A DNA stretch of 6,596 nucleotides from Paludibacteraceae bacterium (GCA_017960065.1 JAGCZK010000073.1:1-6596); one strand, 5' to 3'; shown: positions 1 to 5,857, numbered from the stretch's first letter. Numbers and translations are program-made. The notes: a model not told the origin generated them from the sequence alone.

Positions 1-292
1 GATTCTGAAAGCCGAAACCAAAAAGATCCCCTTGTTCGACTTTGAGGTTCCGACTTCGCTGCCCAACGTAAACCCGGCCATCCTCGACCCGCGCGACACC
101 TACGCCGATGCCGCTCAATGGGAAGAAAAAGCCAAAGACTTGGCCGGCCGCTTCATCAAGAACTTCGACAAATACACCACCAACGCCGCTGGCAAGGCCC
201 TCGTTGCCGCCGGTCCGTCGTTGGAAGCCAAAGCCGAAGCTCCTGCAAAAAAATGCGGTTTCTTCGCTAAATTGTTCGGTTGCAAAAAGTAA
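1..292 (+). CDS. pckA: Phosphoenolpyruvate carboxykinase (ATP), C-terminal part, with an extra Cys/Lys tail
   Basis: The gene is cut by the left edge and read from base 2 to the TAA at 290-292. The visible residues include [20 protein letters not shown], then [11 protein letters not shown] and ALVAAGPSL. These match the conserved C-terminus of ATP-type PEP carboxykinase; the E. coli enzyme ends ...[20 protein letters not shown] from memory. The enzyme interconverts oxaloacetate plus ATP with PEP, CO2 and ADP in the cytoplasm. In fermenting Bacteroidales it commonly runs in the carboxylating direction toward succinate; that is family knowledge. The catalytic P-loop and metal-binding residues lie upstream and are not seen. 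The protein does not stop at the usual ...AAGPxL end. It continues for 22 residues through an Ala/Glu/Lys linker into [12 protein letters not shown]. The identity is firm, but the role of the tail is unknown. A hairpin terminator follows 19 bp after the stop. Confidence 0.93.
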   Translation, partial: ILKAETKKIPLFDFEVPTSLPNVNPAILDPRDTYADAAQWEEKAKDLAGRFIKNFDKYTTNAAGKALVAAGPSLEAKAEAPAKKCGFFAKLFGCKK

Positions 293-311
293 TTGAAACA
301 ATGCTCTGATA

Positions 312-347
312 AAAAAACAGCACTGGAAATCTCCGGTGCTGTTTTTT
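312..347 (+). terminator. Intrinsic terminator after pckA
   Basis: A 16-bp stem (312-327 with 332-347, one G-T pair) closes a 4-nt loop. The core is CAGCACTGGA, and six A's on the left arm pair with six T's on the right. The T run follows the GC-rich core directly, as in a Rho-independent terminator. The matching A run means it could also act on the opposite strand, but no - strand gene ends here. Confidence 0.9.
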
Positions 348-363
348 GATGGGCTCTTTTTGC

Positions 364-371
364 TATCTTTG
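364..371 (+). promoter_or_regulatory. Candidate Bacteroidota -7 promoter element upstream of a degenerate small ORF
   Basis: TATCTTTG fits the TAnnTTTG -7 consensus exactly and lies 30 bp before an ATG at 402. A TTTG occurs at 345-348, but the 15-bp gap is shorter than the usual 19 or so, so the -33 match is poor. It begins 17 bp after the pckA terminator, suggesting an independent transcript starts here. Confidence 0.5.
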
Positions 372-401
372 TCCTCAAACCCATTTTAACAAACTTAATC
401 T

Positions 402-639
402 ATGAAAGAAGAAACACAAAAGACCATTAGGCAAGATATTTGAAGCACGAGAACTCGAGAATCGAGTATGTGCAAAATTTGCACATGCTGCCGATGATGG
501 CTACGAGTAACAAACTGCATAATCTGGCAAATACAACTTTCCCGAAATTTATGAAAGCAGCCAAATCAAATCGTGCACAAGAAACATCGAATCTAAAACA
601 TTCTATATTAATAACTTATACACAAATCACCTTATCTAA
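402..639 (+). pseudogene. Degenerate small reading frame (possible decayed gene), unidentified
   Basis: The ATG at 402 opens only 13 codons (MKEETQKTIRQDI, stop at 441-443). Dropping one base in the A run just after the ATG joins it to frame 1. That frame reads MKKKHKRPLGKIFEARELEN and on through VCAKFAHAADDGYE to TAA at 508. After a second TAA at 520 it continues SGKYNFPEIYESSQIKS to a last TAA at 637-639. Frame 1 has a natural-looking amino-acid mix, whereas the 440-661 frame (TTG start) is rich in H, N, S and T. I read this as a small gene of roughly 75 codons with one frameshift and two nonsense codons, with a promoter element still upstream. I recognise no family. It could also be non-coding DNA that is open by chance, or a structured RNA. 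Confidence 0.3.
454..489. repeat. Two adjoining inverted repeats, one a perfect 19-nt palindrome
   Basis: CTCGA (454-458) pairs with TCGAG (462-466) across a 3-nt loop. Immediately next, 468-486 reads ATGTGCAAAATTTGCACAT, with 9-nt arms around a single central A. It extends to 465-489 if one T-G pair is allowed. The near-zero spacer fits a dimeric protein-binding site better than a stable hairpin. It lies inside the degenerate frame, downstream of the candidate promoter at 364. Confidence 0.55.
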
Positions 640-683
640 GCAGGACGACTGCCGCAGATAGCAAATCGAACGACACCCAATAC

Positions 684-702
684 TGTACCCAAAATGGGTA
701 CA
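684..702. repeat. Perfect inverted repeat upstream of the 766-1206 promoter (candidate operator or weak terminator)
   Basis: TGTACCCA (684-691), AAA, TGGGTACA (695-702) form 8-bp arms around 3 nt. The repeat ends 5 bp before the -33 box of the next promoter, a natural place for a regulator to bind. It is followed by the T-rich stretch TTTGTTTT, so it could instead terminate transcription from the region at 402-639. No regulator gene is in the window to help decide. Confidence 0.5.
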
Positions 703-707
703 TTTGT

Positions 708-738
708 TTTGTGAAACACTTTCAAATTGTTAACTTTG
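708..738 (+). promoter_or_regulatory. Consensus Bacteroidota promoter for the 766-1206 lipoprotein gene
   Basis: TTTG at 708-711 and TAACTTTG at 731-738 are separated by exactly 19 bp, an exact fit to the TTTG-N19-TAnnTTTG consensus of the primary sigma factor in Bacteroidota. The start codon at 766 is 27 bp beyond the -7 box. This argues against the upstream TTG start at 727, which lies inside the promoter. Confidence 0.85.
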
Positions 739-765
739 CGGCAATCAAAACAAAATCCAATTAAG

Positions 766-1206
766 ATGAAAAGATTGTTATACATCATTGCTATTCTGAT
801 TATCGCCACCTTCGAGCAATCGTGCGGACGGGCGATAGAGGGCGAGTGGACCTGCACAAATGCCAGACTTGTGGGCGAAAATTCCGAAGAAATGTCTGAA
901 AGGCCGTCTATAAAAGAAATGTTAAGTGAAGAAGTCGGTGCCAAAATGACCTTCAGTGGAGATGAAGTTATTGACGCACATAGAGAATTGGTAAAAGGAT
1001 CTTATCATTTTAGTGATGACCAAAAAGTGCTGACCGTCAATTTCAAAAAGGTGTCTTTTGACGGTGGTTCCAAGTGGGAAGACATCCCCAAATTAATGAC
1101 CGCTGACTTTGATTATCAGATTGTCTCCCTTAATGACAAACAATTGATATTTCAATATGACCACGGATATGGCCTCATCATAGAATATACATACGAAAAA
1201 AAATAA
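766..1206 (+). CDS. Small lipoprotein with a lipocalin-like domain
   Basis: The 146-residue product starts at the ATG at 766. The longer TTG start at 727 is rejected because it falls within the promoter. The N-terminus MKRLLYIIAILIIATFEQSC is a lipoprotein signal peptide with Cys20 as the likely lipidated residue; the box EQSC is loose but tolerated in this phylum. The mature part begins GRAIEGEWTC. Its G-x-W motif (26-28), alternating beta-strand pattern and length resemble the lipocalin-like small lipoproteins of Bacteroidota. A ligand cannot be inferred. The region is AT-richer than its neighbours: I counted 20 G/C of 60 in bases 961-1020 against 33 of 60 in 4381-4440. It has its own consensus promoter and a terminator 22 bp after the stop, so it is probably transcribed alone. 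The coding call is firm; the fold is moderately supported. Confidence 0.82.
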   Translation: MKRLLYIIAILIIATFEQSCGRAIEGEWTCTNARLVGENSEEMSERPSIKEMLSEEVGAKMTFSGDEVIDAHRELVKGSYHFSDDQKVLTVNFKKVSFDGGSKWEDIPKLMTADFDYQIVSLNDKQLIFQYDHGYGLIIEYTYEKK

Positions 1207-1228
1207 ATCCCAGGCGTTTTCCGATAAT

Positions 1229-1263
1229 AAAAAAATCCTGGCCCATCGGGTCAGGATTTTTTT
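1229..1263. terminator. Bidirectional terminator between convergent genes
   Basis: Seven A's (1229-1235) and TCCTGGCCC (1236-1244) pair with GGGTCAGGA (1248-1256) and seven T's (1257-1263), with one G-T pair and a 3-nt loop. The T run on each strand lets it end both the + gene stopping at 1206 and the - gene stopping at 1292. Confidence 0.9.
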
Positions 1264-1291
1264 GTTTCAAGCAATTTTCGATTTCTGGCGG

Positions 1292-1921
1292 TCACTTCTT
1301 CAACACCGGGCGGACAGAGATGCGGCACGACCAGTCGTTGGAAGCTGTAGCGCATTCGTACTTCGTGAAATTGAGGATAAACGACGCCATCGATGACTCG
1401 CGGTCGCGGGTAATCGTCCAATACTGGCCGACACGCCCAGGATTTTGGACCTGACCGTCGCTCAACACACCGGCAGCAGGCAAAAATATACGGTTGCCAT
1501 TCTTACCCGTCACCACATAGCCCTTGTAACCGTCTTTCGACAACCAACTGAACGTACAGTGCATCAGCAGCTCCTTCATCTGATCGGCCGTAGGCGTACG
1601 CCACTTGCCACCCCAACGCTCGGCAGCGATATCGTCATCGAGCGGCAGAACGTCTTCATCGCTTTGCGACAATTCGTACACATAGTCGTTGTCGGCACGC
1701 TTGTCGTCGCCAAGACCCGGCAGATAATCGCCGGCCGCATCGGGAGATGCCGCACCCAAATTACAAGTCGCCCACAACGTACCGCTCGGCAGATCCAAAT
1801 CGGTCCAGTCGCGACCGTTTTCAGAACCTTGCGCGCCAAACTCAGGAATACTACCAAACTCGCAGCCCGTAAAAAGCACCGACAGGCTTGCAACGGCCGC
1901 AACAAAAACTAACTTTTTCAT
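1292..1921 (-). CDS. FISUMP-family (Fibrobacter major paralogous domain) lipoprotein
   Basis: The 209-residue product uses the ATG at 1921-1919. An upstream in-frame start at 1957 would put 12 polar residues before a good signal peptide and would overlap the -7 box, so it is rejected. The signal peptide MKKLVFVAAVASLSVLFTGC has lipobox FTGC with Cys20. A short linker (about 21-38) leads to the FISUMP-type domain (about 39-206). Its hallmarks are DLDLPSGTLWATCNLGA (41-57), WGGKWRTPTADQMKELL (103-119), NGNRIFLPAAG (141-151), GQYWT (165-169) and a closing ISVRPV (201-206). An acidic stretch (about 71-98) replaces the WGET-type segment I recall in relatives. The molecular function of the family is not established; members are exported and often occur in several copies. 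A deleted paralogue lies at 5670-5825. Family assignment is confident, function unknown. Confidence 0.87.
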   Translation of the reverse strand: MKKLVFVAAVASLSVLFTGCEFGSIPEFGAQGSENGRDWTDLDLPSGTLWATCNLGAASPDAAGDYLPGLGDDKRADNDYVYELSQSDEDVLPLDDDIAAERWGGKWRTPTADQMKELLMHCTFSWLSKDGYKGYVVTGKNGNRIFLPAAGVLSDGQVQNPGRVGQYWTITRDRESSMASFILNFTKYECATASNDWSCRISVRPVLKK

Positions 1922-1954
1922 AAGCAACTCTTGATTTTCATTTGTCTTGATATG

Positions 1955-1962
1955 CAAATTTA
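1955..1962 (-). promoter_or_regulatory. Candidate -7 element for the FISUMP gene
   Basis: On the - strand this reads TAAATTTG, an exact TAnnTTTG match, 33 bp upstream of the ATG. No TTTG sits 19 bp further upstream; the nearest TTG is at 1981-1979 (- strand), some 16 bp away. The 146-bp spacer 1922-2067 serves both divergent genes. Confidence 0.5.
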
Positions 1963-2035
1963 CTAAAAAATATTAAACAATCGGCTTTTACGAAAACCTA
2001 GTCATCCACACCCTTCTCAAAAAACATAAAACGAT

Positions 2036-2043
2036 TATCTTTG
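2036..2043 (+). promoter_or_regulatory. Candidate -7 element for the 2068-3564 gene
   Basis: TATCTTTG matches TAnnTTTG exactly and lies 24 bp before the ATG at 2068. The expected -33 position (2013-2016) reads CTTC, so only the -7 half is convincing. It implies a very short leader of under 20 nt. Confidence 0.55.
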
Positions 2044-2067
2044 CACCGCTAAAAAACATTATCTGTT

Positions 2068-3564
2068 ATGAATAAAACCTACTTAACTTTGGTGATGTTA
2101 CTCGTCGCCATCAGTGCCCAGGCACAAGACCTGGTCGAAAAGCGCATCGAAATCGAGCGCGACCGCAAAGTGGAAATCCTCCGCTGCCAACCGGCTGGCC
2201 AGCAAGGTCTGATCCTCACCCTGCAAAACGACCTTCTGGAGCAATCCCGAAAGGAGAAAACCTTCACCTTCGCCAAATACAACACGGAGCTGGAAGCAGG
2301 CGACTCGGCCAACGTCGTTTTGCCAAACGGCGACAATTATTATCAAAACGTGTCCGACGGCCACCTCTTTCGGATGGGGTGCCGCAAAGAGCAGTACACC
2401 ATTGCCTACCTCAACATCGACAACATGCGCTTGCAGACCATCAGCGGTGTCTTGCCCAAAAAAAGCACTATTTTCCACGCCGAAGGGGTCAACGACGAGT
2501 TTTACATTGCGGCAACCGCCAAGGAGGAGCCCTATGTCGTGATGCGCAACTGCAACACCCAGGCCGAAAGCACCGTTTTTCTGAAATCAGACTATCCCAA
2601 AAAGTCCGCCTTCATTAACCTCGAGACCGACTCTGCCAGCGGCGAAGCCTATGTGTTCGTCAAAGAATACGACAAAACCGAAAATTATTACCTGTCGTTG
2701 TACATCTTCAAACATGGCCAAATGGCCAACAAATACGAACTTCGGTACAAAGACGACGGCAAATACATCGCCAACGCCAGTGTCAGCCGCATGAGCGACG
2801 GTTCGTACCTCCTCTCGGGCACCTACAACGACAAGCCGAGCATGAGCAGCGACAAGTCGATTGGCGTGTATATCGCCAAGATTGAAAACGGCGCCCTGGC
2901 CTTCTCAAAATTCGTCAACTATCTCGACATCAAGAACTACACGTCGTATGCTTCCGAATGGAAACAGAAACAGATTGAGAAAAAGAAGGAGAAAAAAGCG
3001 AAAAAAGGCGAAGAATATACCCTCCATTACCTCATGGCGCCCCATGCCATCATTGAGCAAAACGGGCAGTACCTGCTGGCCGGCGAGGCGTATTTTCCGA
3101 CTTATACCACCCAATACATCCATGTTCCAGGGCCCAACGGCACCACGATGACCCAAACCATCCAATTGTTCGACGGCTATGTGTACAGCCACTACTTTTT
3201 GATTGGGTTCGACCATCAGGGCGAGGTGCTTTGGACCAATGCAGCTCCCCTGAAGACCGCCAAAAGCTGGTATGTGCACACCCATTTGTCGATTAACCTC
3301 CAGGACAGTCGCACCGAGGTGATTTATCCTTCGCACGACTTTGTCGAAAAACGCCGCTACCAAAACGGGGAGGAGATTGAGCACAACGAGATTCCCTACG
3401 TTGCCGAAGGTCAGAAATTGCGCTACGCCTTCTTCTCTTATTTTGAAAACGAATATTGGTACGGCCCCTATTTCCTTTCGTTCGGATACGAAAAAGTGAA
3501 GGAAGAGGACAGTAACAAAAAGCGCCGGTTGTACTTCATCAACAAGGTCAATTGTTCCAAATAA
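2068..3564 (+). CDS. Secreted protein of unknown function, possibly beta-propeller-like
   Basis: The 498-residue product starts MNKTYLTLVMLLVAISAQAQ, a standard signal peptide with likely cleavage after AQA (residue 19) and no lipobox. It is therefore periplasmic or exported rather than a lipoprotein. I do not recognise the family. The mature chain is rich in short beta strands and aromatic residues. Two similar segments, SDGSYLLSGTYND (243-255) and QNGQYLLAGEAYF (331-343), resemble blades of propeller-type repeats, which is an inference. Between them lies a strongly basic run, K299-K313, with nine lysines in 15 residues, probably an exposed loop. Cys are few (40, 105, 162, 496). The GH128-like gene starts 58 bp downstream with no GC-rich terminator between, so the two may be co-transcribed. 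A role in glycan handling is possible from context only. The coding call is firm. Confidence 0.85.
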   Translation: MNKTYLTLVMLLVAISAQAQDLVEKRIEIERDRKVEILRCQPAGQQGLILTLQNDLLEQSRKEKTFTFAKYNTELEAGDSANVVLPNGDNYYQNVSDGHLFRMGCRKEQYTIAYLNIDNMRLQTISGVLPKKSTIFHAEGVNDEFYIAATAKEEPYVVMRNCNTQAESTVFLKSDYPKKSAFINLETDSASGEAYVFVKEYDKTENYYLSLYIFKHGQMANKYELRYKDDGKYIANASVSRMSDGSYLLSGTYNDKPSMSSDKSIGVYIAKIENGALAFSKFVNYLDIKNYTSYASEWKQKQIEKKKEKKAKKGEEYTLHYLMAPHAIIEQNGQYLLAGEAYFPTYTTQYIHVPGPNGTTMTQTIQLFDGYVYSHYFLIGFDHQGEVLWTNAAPLKTAKSWYVHTHLSINLQDSRTEVIYPSHDFVEKRRYQNGEEIEHNEIPYVAEGQKLRYAFFSYFENEYWYGPYFLSFGYEKVKEEDSNKKRRLYFINKVNCSK

Positions 3565-3587
3565 TTTTTTGTTCCAAAATTTTTTCC

Positions 3588-3595
3588 TAACTTTA
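3588..3595 (+). promoter_or_regulatory. Possible weak -7 element before the GH128-like gene
   Basis: TAACTTTA differs from TAnnTTTG at the last base, and TTTT at 3565-3568 lies 19 bp upstream. The ATG is 27 bp downstream, the same layout as the strong promoter at 708-738. A 10-bp direct repeat, TTGTTCCAAA, occurs at 3552-3561 and 3569-3578 just before it. The gene may have its own start as well as read-through from upstream. Confidence 0.4.
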
Positions 3596-3622
3596 CCACC
3601 CAATCAATCAAATACCGATGCT

Positions 3623-5149
3623 ATGAAAAAGTTATTTATTGCCTCTTGGTGTCTGTTCATCGCACTTTGCGCCTGTAAACGCGAACCCATCGCCGAACCG
3701 GACCCCGAAAATCAGAACGAAGAACCCGAAGTCTGGGTTCCGGATCCCAACGACGCTTACACCGCCACGCCTTTTGTGCAGGTCAAAGTGACCAAGGGTA
3801 CCAATCCGACGGCTGTCGCTGTCGGCGAAAACAGCAATGCTCAAAACCGCAGCCAACTGCTCGACATGAGCGGCTATCACGACCCGAACTTTGTCAAACG
3901 CGGCACTTGCTTTAACAATCTTCCGCAAACCGTGGCCGACACGCTGACCCGCGGTGCGCTCAGATGGGGCTACAACTGGGCGGCTTCGCCTTCTGGAAGC
4001 TACATCGGCAAGGGCCGTATGCTCAACTTCTACCCCATGCAATGGGGGGCGTTCTCGGCCCTGACCGGATTGGAAAGCAGCCTCAAAAGCCGTGGAGCCG
4101 ACATCATCCTGGGCTTCAACGAGCCGATGATGACCGGCCGCGACGGCGGTTGCGCCATGACGCCCAAGCGTGCAGCCGAGCTGTGGCCGCAACTCGAAGA
4201 ACTGGCCCTCAAATACCACGTCAAACTGGCGTCGCCGGCACTCACCTACGGCTACGAGGCCATCGAGGGTGTCAAGTACGGCTCGCCCGAAGCTTGGATG
4301 GACAAGTTTATCAGCGAGTACAAAAAGCTCTACGACGGCCGTACCCCGCGCTTCGACTACCTGGTGCTGCACTCGTACATGAACTGGCCGGCCGCTGTCG
4401 ATGGTTATGTCAGCAAGTATGCCAAACGCTACAAGGTGAAAGTCCTGCTCACCGAATTCTGTGCCTGGGAACAGGGAAGCGACCCCTGGAACAACATCAA
4501 CAACCTCGAAAAGACGCTGTTCCCCGACTTTAGTTTCCAACAGGCGTCGATGACGCAAAAGGTGGAGGCCATGGACCAGAACCCCAACGTGGCGGGTTAC
4601 GCGTGGTTCAACGCTCCCGGAAGCGCCAACAGCATTCCTTGGAATGCGGTCTATACGGGCAGCCGTCCGACCGAGCTGGGCAAGGTGTATGCCTATATGT
4701 CCACGAGCAATACCGAAAAGTATTACCAGATGGGCGTCTTCATTCCGGCGGCGCAATATGTCACCAGCAGCAACTACGACAAGAGCCTCAGCGACGCATT
4801 CGCCAACCGCATCATCTACGGGGCAAGCACCGATACCGAATTCCGCGAGGTGCTGCCGGTCGAACTCCGCCGTTTCATGAGCCCCTGCTTCGCCAATTAC
4901 CTCATCAATGTGCCCGAAGCCGGCAACTACACCATTACGCTGCGCTTCTGCTCGACGGGTGCCACCACAATTGTGGCCACTTGCGGCAGCAGCAGTGTGC
5001 TCGCCGAAATGACCAGCACCAACGGCCAGTGGGTTGACCGCACGTTCAACATCAGCCTGCCGGCAGGCCAGCAGGCGCTGCAGTTTGCCGCCACCGGCTC
5101 GCACGCCGATGTGCGCCTCAGCTGCTGGATGTTCAGCAAAGCCAACTAA
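3623..5149 (+). CDS. GH128-like glycoside hydrolase lipoprotein (predicted endo-beta-1,3-glucanase) with C-terminal beta-sandwich module
   Basis: The 508-residue product starts at ATG 3623. The TTG at 3569 is rejected because it adds a poor leader before a good signal peptide. MKKLFIASWCLFIALCAC gives lipobox LCAC with Cys18, followed by a charged, acid-rich linker (19-45) like those of surface-displayed Bacteroidota lipoproteins. The catalytic region (about 90-360) has the Glyco_hydro_cc/GH128 pattern. YNWAASP (117-123) and FYPMQWG (136-142) come first. GFNEP (164-168) carries the probable acid/base Glu167, LHSY (249-252) follows, and LLTEFCAWE (275-283) carries the probable nucleophile Glu278. 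Family members cleave beta-1,3-glucan. Residues about 370-508 read as a separate beta-sandwich (VPEAGNYTITLRF, then GQWVDRTFNISLPAG), resembling CBM6-like sugar-binding modules. The enzyme would act at the cell surface or in the periplasm. No SusC/D genes adjoin it. Fold and catalytic residues are well supported; the exact substrate is inferred. Confidence 0.86.
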   Translation: MKKLFIASWCLFIALCACKREPIAEPDPENQNEEPEVWVPDPNDAYTATPFVQVKVTKGTNPTAVAVGENSNAQNRSQLLDMSGYHDPNFVKRGTCFNNLPQTVADTLTRGALRWGYNWAASPSGSYIGKGRMLNFYPMQWGAFSALTGLESSLKSRGADIILGFNEPMMTGRDGGCAMTPKRAAELWPQLEELALKYHVKLASPALTYGYEAIEGVKYGSPEAWMDKFISEYKKLYDGRTPRFDYLVLHSYMNWPAAVDGYVSKYAKRYKVKVLLTEFCAWEQGSDPWNNINNLEKTLFPDFSFQQASMTQKVEAMDQNPNVAGYAWFNAPGSANSIPWNAVYTGSRPTELGKVYAYMSTSNTEKYYQMGVFIPAAQYVTSSNYDKSLSDAFANRIIYGASTDTEFREVLPVELRRFMSPCFANYLINVPEAGNYTITLRFCSTGATTIVATCGSSSVLAEMTSTNGQWVDRTFNISLPAGQQALQFAATGSHADVRLSCWMFSKAN

Positions 5150-5170
5150 CGCCCCACTGTCTCAAAAAAC

Positions 5171-5206
5171 AAAAATCCCTACGCACTTGCTGTGTAGGGA
5201 TTTTTT
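5171..5206. terminator. Bidirectional terminator after the GH128-like gene
   Basis: AAAAATCCCTACGCA (5171-5185) pairs with TGTGTAGGGATTTTT (5191-5205) over 15 bp with one G-T pair and a 5-nt loop, and a further T follows. A's on one arm and T's on the other allow it to end both the + gene at 5149 and the - gene at 5240. Confidence 0.9.
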
Positions 5207-5239
5207 GTTGGGGTTACTGCTGGCACGACCTTCCGGCCG

Positions 5240-5617
5240 TCAGTCTATGGGATATAGCGTGATTCCCATCCAATTGAGCAGGTCTTTGTCCGGATCGTAA
5301 CTCATGGATTGGAACACTTTGCCTCGTGCGGCGCTTTGCCAATAGCTGCTGTTGTCGTATTTAATCTCAATGGTTCTGCCCGTTATTTTGTACTCCAGGC
5401 AAGGAACAACCAGGCTGGTTCCTTCCAGCGCATCGTAGGAGGTCAATGTACAATCGTGGTTTTTTGCGAAATAAACGGAAACCATTCCTGTTCCATCTTG
5501 CCCCATAAAGGTCCTTCCGGAGATGTCGCGATAGACTTTGGCATCTTCGCAAGCTGTAAAGACACACATCAGCACGAGCGTGCACAACAGTTGGAATACG
5601 GATTTTCTGACGTTCAT
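5240..5617 (-). CDS. Small lipoprotein of unknown function
   Basis: The 125-residue product starts at ATG 5617-5615. MNVRKSVFQLLCTLVLMCVF leads into TAC, giving lipobox FTAC with Cys23, then the acidic start EDAKVYRD. The remainder looks all-beta: SGRTFMGQ (33-40), MVSVYFAK (45-52), LEYKITGRTIEIKYD (74-88) and KVFQSMSYD (100-108). This weakly suggests a lipocalin-like or other small barrel fold. I do not recognise a family. It lies 52 bp downstream of the deleted FISUMP remnant with no terminator between, so it may be expressed from that gene's promoter. Its only nearby candidate of its own is an imperfect -7 (TATAGTTG on the - strand at 5654-5647). It ends 34 bp before the shared terminator. 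Confidence 0.78.
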   Translation of the reverse strand: MNVRKSVFQLLCTLVLMCVFTACEDAKVYRDISGRTFMGQDGTGMVSVYFAKNHDCTLTSYDALEGTSLVVPCLEYKITGRTIEIKYDNSSYWQSAARGKVFQSMSYDPDKDLLNWMGITLYPID

Positions 5618-5669
5618 ATTACAGTTTTTTTGATTGGGATGTTAAGCAACTATAGCCTGTGGTTACCAC

Positions 5670-5825
5670 TCAGGGATTGCGGACCGGGCGGATCGAGAGG
5701 CAGTAAGACCATTCGCGCCCGGCAGTCGAACCTTGACCGCCAAAATCGGGAATACTGCCAAACTCACACGCCGTGAGCGACAAGGCCAAAGCCACGGCAG
5801 CGCTAAAAAGAATTCGGTTTTTCAT
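5670..5825 (-). pseudogene. Internally deleted FISUMP lipoprotein (in-frame deletion remnant)
   Basis: The 51-codon frame runs from ATG 5825-5823 to the TGA at 5672-5670. Residues 1-39 align gap-free with the intact lipoprotein at 1292-1921: both have Cys20, then EFGSIP[DE]FG and a Trp at 39. Residues 39-49 (WSYCLSIRPVR) align with the last part of that protein (W197 to L207). The piece between Trp39 and Trp197, 158 codons or nearly all of the FISUMP domain, is missing. The frame is kept, and a -7 element lies 24 bp upstream, so a lipidated peptide of about 30 mature residues could still be made. I treat it as a decayed paralogue. A functional mini-lipoprotein or an assembly error are the alternatives. 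It is probably co-transcribed with the gene at 5240-5617. Confidence 0.75.
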
Positions 5826-5849
5826 AGCAAACGTTTTTCGATCCAAAGA

Positions 5850-5857
5850 CAAAGATA
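5850..5857 (-). promoter_or_regulatory. Candidate -7 element for the 5825 -> 5240 unit
   Basis: The - strand reads TATCTTTG, an exact TAnnTTTG match, 24 bp before the ATG at 5825. The -33 position lacks TTTG. This is the best promoter signal for both the FISUMP remnant and the small lipoprotein downstream, which could explain why the deleted gene has been retained. Confidence 0.55.

Noticed and set aside
454..489. CRISPR-like or mobile-element end repeats
   Set aside because: The inverted repeats occur once each, without regular spacers, direct target duplications or a transposase or cas gene nearby.
440..661. 73-codon + strand frame with a TTG start
   Set aside because: It has no promoter spacing or start context of its own and a composition typical of an out-of-frame reading. 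Frame 1 over the same DNA looks more protein-like, though broken.
1445..1912. 155-codon + strand open frame opposite the FISUMP gene
   Set aside because: The - strand carries recognisable FISUMP motifs and a lipobox. The + frame has an Arg/Thr-rich, unstructured-looking composition.
2905..3603. 232-codon - strand open frame inside the 2068-3564 gene
   Set aside because: It is an antisense shadow. The + strand frame is complete, with a signal peptide and a continuous 498-residue product.
3632..5104. 490-codon open frame on the - strand opposite the GH128-like gene
   Set aside because: It is the antisense shadow of a GC-rich coding gene. Its product is rich in His, Arg, Gly and Ala with no signal peptide or known motif, while the + strand frame has clear catalytic motifs.
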